Below are positions 1-13,200 of a stretch of DNA of 64,000 bases, piece after piece (position 1 is the stretch's first letter; every line of letters starts with the position of its first letter). The notes beneath the pieces are model-generated. The model did not search any database and was not told where the DNA came from. It was given only the letters and a program-made list of their open reading frames with translations. The DNA is from Simmondsia chinensis (lineage: Eukaryota; Streptophyta; Magnoliopsida; Caryophyllales; Simmondsiaceae). Made by a program: the position numbers and the translations under genes. The DNA lies in contig JAGTTD010000010.1 of assembly GCA_018398585.1 (NCBI GenBank), positions 33,706,638-33,770,637 of the forward strand, in the 5' to 3' direction.

Positions 1-193
1 CGATAAAACACATATTAAAAAGATTTATATAAATAAATTGATAAATATTAAAAACTAACAAATTATATAACTCCAATGCAAACAAAAAAATATGTTAAAA
101 AAGGAGTAATGTTATTGCCATAGCAAAATTATAGTTTTCAAGACAATTTTGTTGTTTTCAACATTTGTAAGTCATATCTGATAATAACAATTT

Positions 194-579
194 GGGTTAT
201 TTATGCCAAAGGTCTCTGTACTTTGTCCATTATGTCAATTTGGTCATTGTATTTTTAATTGTGTCAATTTAGTTCCTGAACAATTCAAAATTGTGTCAAT
301 AGTCATTTGGTCAAATTTAAGTTAAGTTAATGTCGTAATTTAGAACGGTAAAACTATGTTAGATGTAAGCAACTTATTATAAATTCAACCGTTTACACAA
401 TTTAACCCAATTCATTACTGAACCATTAAAAATTTTATTAAAAACTTAACATAAAATTGTCTCTAATGACTAAATTGACACATTTTGAATTGTACAGGGA
501 CTAAATTGATACAATTAAAGGTAGAAGAACTAAATTGATACAATAATTATAGTACAAGGACCTTTAGCGAAAATAACCC
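194..579. mobile_element. Mutator-type MITE, copy 1 of 4 (GGGTTATTTATG family)
   Basis: This 386-bp palindromic element starts GGGTTATTTATGCCAAAGGT and ends with the inverted form ...AATAACCC. It is flanked by an exact 9-bp target duplication TAACAATTT (185-193 and 580-588). Inside, the phrase GTCAATTTAGTCC and its complement recur. The 9-bp duplication points to a MULE mobiliser. It lies about 475 bp upstream of the LEUNIG-like ATG. Confidence 0.85.
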
Positions 580-1054
580 TAACAATTTTTATCCGACAAT
601 AACAATAAAATAAAAGTGAACAAAAACAAGAAATCTCGGCCGACCACCTAGCTCTTCTTCATTCAACGGCGGAGAATGCTGGAAGTCAACGGACCACAGT
701 AAGTCCAAATGAGTCCACACCTACACAATAATTTCTCTCCGCGTCACCTGTCTGTCTTCTACAGTCGACGCCTCCTCTGAAAATAGAATAACCCAAAAAA
801 AATAAAAATAAAAACCTAAAAAAAATCAATCTCTTCCATCCATCTTCGCAGTAATATTACAGAACCATCTGTTTGAAGAACAAGATAAAAAACAGTGGGT
901 ATTGTTATTATATAGTATTATTCTATATACAATACAATATGTATAATATTATTGCTTTATATAAATATATTATATAAATATTTTAAGTATAGATTCGCAT
1001 CTGACGTTTCGCTTCAGAGTCTTTGAGGTTATTGCGGAGTTTTTTTCTTCAATC
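580..1054 (+). promoter_or_regulatory. Proximal 5' flank and 5' UTR region of the LEUNIG-like gene
   Basis: This is the stretch between a Mutator-type MITE and the first ATG. It holds a pyrimidine-rich block (about 720-850) and a very AT-rich stretch (about 905-990) with several TATA-like words. The transcription start cannot be fixed by eye. The ATG at 1055 is chosen because the codons from it match the conserved N-terminus of the family and lead directly into the exon 1 donor. Confidence 0.4.
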
Positions 1055-4000
1055 ATGTCGCAGACCAACTGGGAAGCCGATAAAATGTGAGTTTTTTTTT
1101 TCTTTTATTTATTTATTTGTGTACTCTCTTTTTATCAACTGTTTTTGCCTTTAGAGTTTATGGTCTAATTGGGGATTTTTTGGACCAATTTGAAGGTTTA
1201 GGTATTTGGGTATGGATGATCTCGAGCTAAGATGTTGTTTTTTGAAATGGGTATATGAAAATTTTTTGTGGGTTTTGTGTATTCTGTGATTTTGAGTACT
1301 GGGTTTCGTTTTGGTTTGAACTTTTGATGTTTGTTTTGCTGTGATTGGGTAAGTTAGGGTTCTTGGAGTTTTTGGGTTGGGATTGGTTTTATTAATTATT
1401 ATTATTAGTTTTTTTATGTAGGAGTAAGAATACGTATATTTTACCGTCTCCATGCCTGAGGCACTGAGTGGTTGTTATTGTTGTATTTCCCTTGCGATGA
1501 ACGGATGAAAATTGCAAATTTAGCTCATGTATTATTGTTGACGAAGTTGGTGATTGATATAATAATTATCATTGCTGAAATGGTATTGTTTATTATGTAC
1601 TGAGTTCTGTTCTGGTTTTTCCTTTTGCTGTTGATTTTGCTGCGATTGGTTGAGTAAAGGTTCTTGGAGTCTTTTTGGTTGGGATTGGTTTTATTTATTA
1701 CTAGTTTTTTATGTCGGGGTAAGATTACGTACATCTTATCCTCCTTGACCCTGCCTTAGCAAGAGCCTCTGGGAGGTACTGGGGGGTTGTTATTGTTTTT
1801 CCCGTGCAATGAACATATGAAATTTGCAAATTTAACTCATGTATTATTGTTGACGAAGTAGGTAATTGATATAATAATTATCATTGCTGAAATGGTATTA
1901 TTTGTTCAGTACTGGGTCTTGTTCTGGTTTTTTCTATTGATGTTTATTTTGCTGTGATCGATTAAGTTAGGGTTCTTGGAGTTTTTGGGTTGGGATTGGT
2001 TTTATTTATTATGATTTTTGCAATTTATTCTACTAATTCTTAATATGTCCTCGTTAATTCTTGCAATATATTTTTTTCCCGTTTGGGATAACAGGTTGGA
2101 TGTCTATATTCATGACTATTTTGTGAAGAGGAAATTACATAATTCTGCTAAAGCTTTTCAACAGGAAGGGAAAGTATCTACTGACCCAGTTGGTAAGTGA
2201 AGCTATAGCGACTGTAATTAGATGACATATTCACTGAATTGCTGCTATTGTTACTGGGTTTTTCTGATCTTCTGCTAGGGAATCAAGATTACAAATCCAT
2301 TAAATCTTGCCTTTAGATAATGTATTCACTGAATTGCTGCAACTATAATGGGGTTTTTCTAATATCTTGCTAGCCATTGATGCTCCGGGTGGGTTTCTCT
2401 TTGAGTGGTGGTCGGTTTTTTGGGACATATTCATCGCAAGGACAAATGAAAGGCACTCTGAAGCCGCAGCATCCTATATTGAGGTGTCATTTCGCTACCT
2501 CTTTGTGCTATGTGTAATTATTCTTTTTGTTCTTGCACATCCTGGTATTTGAACGCGATAAGTTTGAATTTACAGAGTTTGGCTTGGTAAATTAGGTTGT
2601 AGGGTCCTCTGAAGTTTTTAGTACATCTTAGCAGGCTCCTTCTTGCTGCTACATTACTGAGTGTTCTAGAATGTTGGTCTAGATGGCAAGGATGTGCTCC
2701 CTGTTTTGAGTATTACATCATCAGTTCATTTAAAATGTTTGAGAAGTATTTTAGAACGTTTAGCTTTAAAGAATTAGTTGTTTTCTTTTTATGAAAATGG
2801 TATTATTCAGCGTGTTTGAATTCTGATCCTGCATTAATATTGTGGCAAATAAAAATGTTGGGGAGCAGAGAGAAATGGTTACAAGTCATGGACGCACTAT
2901 ATCTCTTGCCATTGGTTAACCCATGTAATTCAAATCTGAACGTAAAACAAATGCAGAAGATGGTATATGTAAGTTTTATCTCTAAGGAACATGGTAACTC
3001 GTCACTGACCTTCATAAATTTCAATGGAATGTGAAGCTCTAATGTAACTCAAGGCTATGGGTTATTTTTTTTAGAAGAGCTTCATAAGGAAGTGTCTCGC
3101 TGTTGATATGTTGTGGCAAACTTTGGGCCTATTTTCTTTCTTTTTAAGATTGAAAAAAGAAAAAGTATTAAGAAAGAAAGAATGTACATAGAGTTAATGA
3201 CAAGATGTCCTTCCAATTACAATCAATGCTAATGACGTAAGACCCTCTAATTCCTCTATAAATCAACTAAAACTATGTTGGTGAAGCCTCAAAGCTCTTT
3301 GTACTTATTCCACTGAAAATAAGTGTCTCATTTCTGCTTAACTTAACATGGCGTTTATGGAATCCCTAAAGTTCCATAATTACCCTTTATTTTAATTGGT
3401 GTTGATGACATAGATGAGCGCGTAGAGCTTGGAGAGGTTTATGAAAGCTAACATGGAAAATCATAAATGAATGTATTTATAATAGGAAACTGTAATTTTA
3501 TTTTGGTGCACCAGACATTCATAGTATAATATATTGAAGTAAAGAAGCTATTTATACTCGATAACAAGGATAATTTTCCAAGGAGAATGTATTATGATGC
3601 TAAACAGGCCACGAGCCTTGACTGGTTCGAGCATCCTAATGTTGATAACCTAAATGATATGCCTTCTATTCGTGCATTCATCAATAGCATTGGTGGATCT
3701 AGCACTACAACACGGGGGCACTTGCCCTCAGTGACCTGGAAAATTCTTAGAAGGATGATACTGGTCTTTACCATTTGTCTTAGTAAAAAATAAGATTCCA
3801 CCAAGTAACTTTTTATGAATTTTCTCTAAGATGGATTTGTATAAATTGTATCGTAAATGATGTTTTTATGAATTTGAGTTTTTCCGTATTTTCTTACACC
3901 ATCATATTCTAATACTCTTTGTTTCTATTTTCCACTTCTTGGTATATGCCCATTTGTTTTGAATTTTAGTTTTCTTAATTATAATTTGTGTATAATAATA

Positions 4001-4184
4001 AACATACTATTTGTCATCTATTCTTATCACTGCCCTAATGAAAAAAATTCTGGATCCATCGTTGATCAATTGCATTTGTCTATTGCAGACACAAATATCT
4101 AAAGCGAGAGAGCTGCAGCAGAAATCACAGCAGCATCAGCAACAGCATATGCAGATGCAACAGCTTGTGTTGCAAAGACAAGCT

Positions 4185-4219
<35 letters not shown>

Positions 4220-7200
4220 ACCGCCTCAGCGAAGGGACGGGAATCAGCTTCTAAATGGGAATACCAATGGGATTTCAAACTCTGATCCTCTGAGACAGAA
4301 CCCCGGACCTGTGAATGCTTTGGTCACCAAAATGTACGAGGAGAAGTTAAAGCTACCTCTTCAGAGAGATCCTTCTGAGGACATTAAGGTATGCCAGTTC
4401 CAGCAAATTACTTAGCTATTTGTCTTATTGATGCAACACGAAAGAAGGGATTTAATGATTTTAAGAAATATGATATTTTATTAGACTGCGTTTGGCTATT
4501 TGTTAGGATGAAGATAGAGTCTTAAATATCTTTGCCTTAGTTAATAGGATAATTTAGTTGTCTTTATTTTAGTTTCTTATTTCTACAGGAGTAGTTTTCT
4601 AATTGATTTATCTCTTTAGTTATCCCATGTTATCTTTGGGATTAGTTTGTTCCTAAAATATAGCTTTGTAATTCATTATTTTCTAATTATGGAGAAATAT
4701 TATTGAGTTTGGTCTTTGTATAGTAAGTTGTGCTACATCACTTTTTGTCTACTGTAGCACCTTCAATCCATCTGCTTCTACTATCTGTAATACTTAGCAA
4801 TATCTTTGTTCTTTCGAATTCCAGCCAAGGTTTGGGGATAATATGGGCCAGCTTTTGGATCCAAATCACGCCCCAATGTTGAAATCAGCCGCAGTTGGTG
4901 GCCAGCATCCAGGGTATATTCTTCTGTATTTCAATCTTTACTATTGAGTTACTTATCATTTTCTTCTCATTTTAAGTGAGGAATATGTTCTGACTTCTCT
5001 GATTGGAATGCAAAGGCAAGCTTTGCATGGTACTCCCGGAGGTATATCAGGGAATCTTCAACAGTTTCAGAATCGGAGTCAGCAGCTCCCGCTTTCAACA
5101 CAGGTGTGTCTCCATCCGATTATTTCTGCTTTCAATGACATGCGATTTTGTCATCATGAATGTACCTTTTTTTTTTCGTCCATTGCATATTTGACTTCAA
5201 AAAAGATTCTCACTTCTTTGCTTTTCCCTTCATATTCTATGCAGGACATAAAGACAGAGATGAATCCCATGATTAATGCTAGGCCGGCTGGTTCAGAAGG
5301 GTCATTGATGGGGGTACCTGGTATGAGTTATTGAAATCTGAAGTCTCTAAATGGAACATTGCTGTCGCTTTATTTGGTTCCTTGTTTATGAGGTTGTATG
5401 TCCGAGTCCTAAAGTTTTTGACTTGTGGCCCTTAGTAATTTCATCTTTTGGCTTACTGTTATTCCAACTAGAAAGTATTTGAAATGCTCTGCATTCTGGA
5501 AGTTCATGCGAAATGTAACTGAAGGCCTTAGTGCATTAATCTCGGAACATTTTATCTTTCTAGCTTCATAGTGAAGGCAACCATCTGATAGCTTTTGCTG
5601 TAAATGCTACATGGGAAAAAGATTTTGTACATCAACTCTTCGGAGCTTGTTTGACTGAAAAGGAATGAACTGGTGATACCATTTAAATGTATTTGGTCTT
5701 AAGGCTTGTTTGATCAAGTTGTGGAAAAAGAAAAACTATTTTTTCCATGAACACTTTTTGTAGAAGCATTTTTATTTAAAGCGTTTTTAATATGTATATT
5801 TTTATCTGAAAAATTTTTAGTTTTCATCTCTGCTTTCACTTTAAAGGAGAAGCACTATTTTCCTACTCTGCTTTAAAGCAAAAAAACGGCTTTTACTTCT
5901 CTTAAAAGCACCTTTTCACTTTTGGCTACACACCCTTAAAATCTACTAGAAAAAAAACAACTTTTTTCAACAAGCTTGACCAAACAGACCTTTGAGTCAC
6001 CGAAGATGTGATCCTTAGTTGAGTGAAGACTATGCTTGAACTGGCTTTTCCTAATATGGTTGCGCCAGATCTGTAGATATGTTGGACGCAGCTATTACTT
6101 GTTTCACTGTACTAACTTTGTAGTCCTGTTTCAGGACCAAATCCAGGTGGTAACAATGTGCCACTGAAAGGATGGCCGCTGACAGTAAGTTACCTTCTAT
6201 ATCATCAATTTCTTCTTGCACCTCAATTATATTATGACCTGCTTAAGATGACTGTAAATCATCGTATCACTCTAGGAAGACGGATACGGATAGAGATATA
6301 AGATACGACACGATATGGATACACAAATGCATGAGCTTTGAAAAGAACTAGGATACGACATCTTGGGACACGTTCCGTCAAAATTGTATATATATTTTGG
6401 ACACATATCCTTGTAGCAACCAATTACTATTTATACATTGAAATCACATTTAGAAAGCACGGTACCATCAAATTGGCAACTAAATAAAGCAACATTGTAG
6501 AGTTGTAGACAAAATGTAACAAGAACTTCACCCATCGCAATATGATTCATTTGAAGTTCTATATTTTGGAGATATACAATCCACCCATATTTAAAAAAAA
6601 AAAAAAAAAAAAAACTCCTGCGAAGTTTGTTACAAGTGGTATAAGCATGGTGAATAAATAACTTTATTGCATACTAAAATAACCAAAAAAGATCTACACA
6701 AAAACAAAAGATAGGCAAGTTCTCAAATTTATCATAATAATTTTCCCAAAAATGTGTCAGAACGTGTCACTACGATCGGAATCATTTTGGGACATATCTA
6801 CGCATGTCAGATACATCTCGGAAAAGGAACATACCCAGTGCCTCAAGGGCTCCCGCCTACGCAGGGTCGGGGGGGGGGGGGGATGTACGCAGCCTTCCCC
6901 CTTCAGGGTGTTAACCTGAAGAGAGGCTGTTTCCCAGTGCCCCCAACCTGAGGGTGAGGACTTCCCAGGAGGTCACCTATCCCGATACTACTTTCGCCCA
7001 AGCACGCTTAACTTCGGAGTTCTAATGGGATCCGGTGACGGCGTGTTGGTCAGATACATCTTGGAAGTGTGTTGAAAATTTAAAATTAAAAAAAAAAAAA
7101 AACTGATACTTTTTCATGTATCGGACACATATCGGAAAGTGTCCGAAGCCTGTTGCTGTTGGATATGTGTCGTCCATGGATACCCTGGTAGAAAAAGAGT

Positions 7201-10200
7201 GTCAGTGCTTCATGAGTATCACATGGTGCCCACATCCCTCCTTGACTCCTCCTTCCCTTTTGCCTTCTCTTTTGAATACTTTCAAGTAATATGATATGGT
7301 TTTACAATAAGAAAGTGCTTGCTGTGTATATACACGTGTGGTGGAGAGATTTATGCCAATGAGGTCTTAAATCTAGCGGTAAAAACGCAATTATGGTTTG
7401 AGGAATCGTTAGAATTAGGTTCAAACCTCCATCTCCACCTACCTATCCAAAACAAGATTTATACTGAGCAGTTTGCCTGCGTTTTCAGTCATATGCACCA
7501 TCCTTAGTACTAGTGATGTCGTCTGTTTTCTCGGATATGGATATGGATGCGAGATACAACACGATACCGATACTGACACGTGATTTTTCAAAAAATAAGG
7601 ATACAACACCTTGGGAGCACTTTACTCCAAAATTATATAGGAGAGACTTTGAATTCCCTACTTTTGTTCAGATGAGTCTTAACACTGATGTAATTTTTTA
7701 TATTTTATTGAATTATAATATTTTAATTAAGATTAAGTTGGGCCCGTTGCTCTTCTTAAAAAGTTGGGTGTATGGCTCATCTTAGAGCGCCTTAGAAAAA
7801 GGCTCGATGTAGTGTCCAATAGTTCTTTTTTGTAAAGGAAGCCTACCACAAATGTGTCGGAACGTATTAGTACATGCCAAAAGCTCATCGTAAATTCAAA
7901 ATAAAAAATCAGATACTTTTACACATTGCGGGACGTTTCGGGCACATGTGGGTTTCAGATATGTGTCGGACACCGATACTCTGGAAAAAAAGCGGACATA
8001 TTCTGAACCTTCGTTCTCTCTTTCTTTCTTCTACTAACAGGGCATTGATCAGATGAGACCTACACTTCTTCCGCAGCAAAAACCGATGATCCAGTCTCAG
8101 CAGCCTTTTCATCCACTTCAGCTGCAGCAACAATTTTTTCTAGCACAGCAAAATTTGGCATCCCCATCGTCCATGGATTTGGAAACAAGGAAGCTAAGGA
8201 TGCTCCTTAATCGAAACATGAGTATAGGAAAAGATGGCCAGTTAAATCCCGTTGGCGATGTAGTTCCTAATGTTGGATCACCAGTGCAAGTTGGGTGTCC
8301 AGTTTTGTCTCGTGGAGACTCCGATATGCTACTTAAGGTTGGCTTCTATAAAATATCTTAATCAGTTGTTTTTTCGCTTTTTCTCTTGCTGTCTGATGTT
8401 AATCTGTAACATTTCATTCAATCCCCGATTGACCAACTCCTTATCAATCTTGATTCATTTCAATATGAACAACAATTAAACCGATTTGATTGACTAGAAT
8501 AACAATGAGATCCATAGTTGCATACTTATAGCTTCCACAATTTCAATTGATCCTTTCCAGAGAATTAGATTCTTCTTGCTCGGTTCAAGTTTGAAGTACC
8601 ATTATCTTAATTACTTGTCTCTGCACTTGAATATTTGGAACTTGCAGCAACAACTGCTGAACAACCAACCACAGCAGCAGAACCCACAAAACACACTTCC
8701 GGGTCAACAACCGCAGATTCCAAACCAGATAAGTCAGCCAGATAAAATGGCAATGGACGGGAGCTTGTCAAATTCCTTTCGAGGAAATGATCAGGTTTGT
8801 TATTGCCCATGTCAATAACATGTTATCATTGCTAATAAATCATTCTTTATAGTTATGTACCAATATCGCTTTCTAATCACCCTCCATCAACTTGTGGCTC
8901 AAATGAACTCTTTTGGGAAATGGTATCGCCCGAAAATCTTCTTTCTGATGACTGTTGTGGGCTTCCAACTTTACTGCAGTTGTGACATTTTGCTAGACTT
9001 TAGGCTTGATCTATGGAATCAGCTTAAATGAGGTCCACAGCGCAAGTAGAATTCCATCTTAACGCTAATTGGCATATATTCTCATGTGAAGTTTTCAATA
9101 ACAGTCGTTGAGCTACCACTAGTGGTAGCATCTTATTGCGATCACTTTGGCATAATTGATTCTACTTTATTTGTTGTATAAGGCTTCAAAGAATCAAATA
9201 GGGCGGAAGAGGAAGCAACCGGTGTCGTCTTCAGGCCCTGCTAATAGCTCAGGCACTCCAAACACTGCTGGTCCTTCCCCAAGTTCAGCACCCTCAACGC
9301 CGTCAACCCATACACCAGGAGATGTTATGTCCATGCCTAACATGCCTCATAATGGTGGTTCTTCAAGGCCCTCACTAATTTACGGGTCTGATCCACATTT
9401 GTCGGCTCCAAATCAATTGGTAAGTGACCATTCATCTCCATCAAACACATAGAAATCGCTAAAGGTATTTTTTTTTCCTTTTTTGGGGGAATGGATTTCA
9501 TCTAGGGCTATTCACTTCATAGGTCCTTGTATTGTCTATTGTGTCAATTTAGTCCTACTTTTAGTTGTGTCAATTTAGTCCGTGAATAATTCAAATTTTG
9601 GCAATTTAGTTGTATGGTGAAATTAAAGTTAAATGACATAATTTTGAGCAACGGTGTTAAGAATGGGGTTAAACTTGGTCAACGAGTGGGTTTGTATTAT
9701 GTTACTTGCATCTCCTCTGATCATGCAGTTGAAAATTACTTCATTAACTTACATCGAATTTTCATACTAGGACTAAATGTAGACAATATAAATTATACAA
9801 GGACTAAATCAATACAATTAAAAGTAGGTGGACTAAATTGACACAATGAACAAAGTAGAAGGACCATTAATGTAAATAATCCTTTATTATAATATGCTGC
9901 TGATTTCAAACAATGGTTTGAGGTGTATTATCATCTAGTCCATTTTTAGCAATGAAATTCTTGTATCATGATCCATGATAGAAAACTCCAAAATGCAAAA
10001 TTCATCAGTTGGAGCTTCTTGAAACTTACAAAACTACCAAACCAGACCGATCGAAGCTTTTTCACACTTGAGCTCTGAACAGATACTTTGTTCTTATTAT
10101 GTCTTGTGCAGGCCAATTTTTTCCTGTGAACGTATCTATGCAAGTTCATGTTTGTTTTGCGTGTTTTTGGTTTTTGAGAAACTGAAAACTTGGTCTTAGA

Positions 10201-13200
10201 AATGATTTTTTCTTATTTGTGGATTACAATATTCAATTTCCACTCAAATTAACAAGGGAAAAAAATCATTAATAATAATCTGGTTTTGAGCTTCTAAAAA
10301 AAAATAAAAATAAAATAAAAACTATAAACCGAAAACTATACCAGATACCCCTTAAATTCTTCCAGTTTTGCCCTCCCCTTTAAGCTGAGCATCCCCTAGT
10401 TTTTACTAAGTGGTCCCTTCATCAAACTATCGTAGTGTATCTCTCGCTCATTTCAGCTTCTTCTGGTTTCTCCTCGACTCTCTCTTGTAACCCTATATGG
10501 CCATACTTCCAATGAAGCATCACATTTCCTTAGCGCAACTTAGTGCAGGTTTGATATTGTTTTTTGTTGGTGTGTCTTGATTTTTGAGAAGCTAAGAACT
10601 TTGCTTAAAAATGGGTTTTTCTAGTTTTTGGTTTTCTATATTCATTTTTACTCAAGCTGGGGAAGAAATTGAAACAAGAAACCGGAGTCCTGAAAAACTC
10701 ATTTCCAAAGCGTGGCTTTTTAGTTTCTAAAAGATCCAAAAGCTAAAATGGTACACAACATACCCTTCACTTCTTCCCAGGTGAGTATTACTTACCAGTA
10801 ACCAATGATGTGGAAATAAAGTCGTGATCTGATTGGCTATCATTGCTATGCAAATAAGGGATATGATCCGATTTATTGAGGTATCCTCTGGAAGAAAGAC
10901 CGCTGCAGGTGGGAAGTTTCAGCTAGTTTTATTTGTCGACTGGAAATGTAAAAAAGAATTTTGAGAAGGTCCTATTTGGCATATGAAATAACAGTTTTAA
11001 ATTGGCATTTCATTAGTTTTCGTGTTAAATGTTGGAAAAGTTGGGCCAAGAACTGAGTGAGGGAACACTTCGAGGTTTGAGATCGTAGGACAAAAGGTTC
11101 TATGTTCAAATCCTCCCAGACCTGGAAATTGTATCTGGTTAGGTTCATTTTGGGTTTGGGTAATAGGATACTTGACCTTGACCTTAAACTATCGAGTTTG
11201 GATTGACTCTACTTCACAAGCGAAAATAAATCCCGTTACTAAATTCAATGGTAGACTATGTAACTATTAATAAACGGATAAAACAAACTATAAATATTAA
11301 TTCATAACGGAAATAGCCACACGATACTAAATTTTCAAAGAAAAAATAAATAAATTTTCTTTTGTGTTTAACATAGGTCAAAGAAGCATAGCTGCAGGAA
11401 ACTCCTAAATTGCTAATGTTTCACGCTTCAAAAACTCGAGTTGGTGTTTTAAAGTGAGATTCGCGTTTCCAATGTGTATCAAACTCTACTGAAACATGAT
11501 TCCAGTTATCATTGAATCATTTTGATTAGAAGATACATATTAAGTTATTTGTGTGCTAATTATATCACTTGATTTTGAAGAATGATTGAATTCTGTGGAC
11601 TTGGAGTCAATTTTCGAGATCTTCATTTGAGTGCTTAATTTTCTTGGTTATCGCTTGATATTGACTTTGTTTTCATATTTATGCATTAACGACTCAATTG
11701 ATAACATTTCATCACTTCTTTTTGTATATCTAGTATATAGTACTATAAATGCTCTCTCCGTGCTGACAATTTTAAAATATTCTATGACTGCTTGCTCCTC
11801 CATTCCCGCTTTTGTTTCCATTTCCGCTCTTGCTTCCACTTTGTGCAACTATGCGAACAAGCTTGGCAAGATGGGAAGTGCTACCCAGCAATATCATATA
11901 TTGATAAAAGTACAAAAAGTATAGAAATAGGGAAAATTTATGGGATCACACAAATAAAAGGCCTTTTAAGTTGATCCTCATGAAGAATAACACCAATTTA
12001 GATATCTATGGGTAACTCTATTGACTTCCTTACTCGGTCCGAGTGGATGAACAATAATGTCTTGTCAATTCTTTATAGATAATTCATTTGTTTTACTAAT
12101 TCTTATATCCGACTTGAAATAATTTTCATAATTTTTCTTGCTCTCCACTTTCCCTCCTTTTCTCTCTCCTTTCTATTCTCTCTTTCCGCTTCCCTCTATT
12201 TTCTCTTTACATTTTCCCACTCCCTTTCCCTCCCGAAAAATTAATGTTTTAGTATTAAAATTCCACAAATCAAAGGTAACTAGGCAAGGTACGAGAATAA
12301 GTAATAATCTCTATGATATTCATTGATGCGATGATGTTTCGACCCTTTAGGCTGTAACTCTCCACAACACTGCACTATACAATGCCTCTTGACCAGACCC
12401 TACCTGGAAATTTTCAGGTTGTTTGGGTTCAGGTCATCGAGCCTTTGAGCTAATTTTTCGGATCGGATTGGATTTGGATCAACCCATTGGGTCGGGTCAG
12501 AATGTTCCAGGTCTAAATCCTCCCATCCCGGTTGACCAATTAAAAAAGGAATTTGATTCAAGGCAGTGGCGTTTACCGAGGAAGGGGTTTTCAAATTAAT
12601 ATGCAATCTTTCTTTGGAAACTTGACCTTCTTGTGGTTGCTGGCTTAATATAATTGCGGAATTGCAGGCTGATGCAGGTCGCTATGTGGATGATGATGTT
12701 GAATCATTCTTGTCGCACGAAGAAGGAGAGCCACGGGAGGCCATGGGTCGGGCTATGGATGTCACCAAAGGTACTGGGTGCAAGACTTTCTCAGTTTTTC
12801 ACTGATTTCTGATGTTCTGTGATCTAGCAATTGTCTGCTGAATAAGACTGAACTCAAAACCACAATTGTTTTATTAATAAACTACGAGTATATGGATCTT
12901 GTCTTATATGTAATGTGGAATGGGAAATCAGAAAAAAAAGATTTGCAGTTTAATGTTGTTTTCCATTGCTAAGATTGTCATTCGTTGGTATATTTGTCTA
13001 GAAAGGAATTCTGGGATTTTCGAAAACCATTATAAGCCAAAAAATTTTATATAGGATAAGGTGATCTTTTAGCAGGTCTTTGGACAAAGAGTTTTAGGGG
13101 CTTCCCTGACATACCCTTGCCGGATTTGCGGAAGGATTGGAGGGTCTTATGTTATTAGTTCTTTTAGTGTTTTAGATGTTTGAGGACATCTAGTGCTTAA

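Noticed and set aside
1151..1734. Minus-strand frames in intron 1
   Set aside because: They fall in the tandem SINE-containing block; Lys/Asn/Thr-rich, no domain.
6824..7049. A genuine 5S rRNA gene
   Set aside because: The first bases of 5S rRNA are altered and the 3' end runs straight into a SINE tail without a terminator; flanked by a retroposition target duplication.
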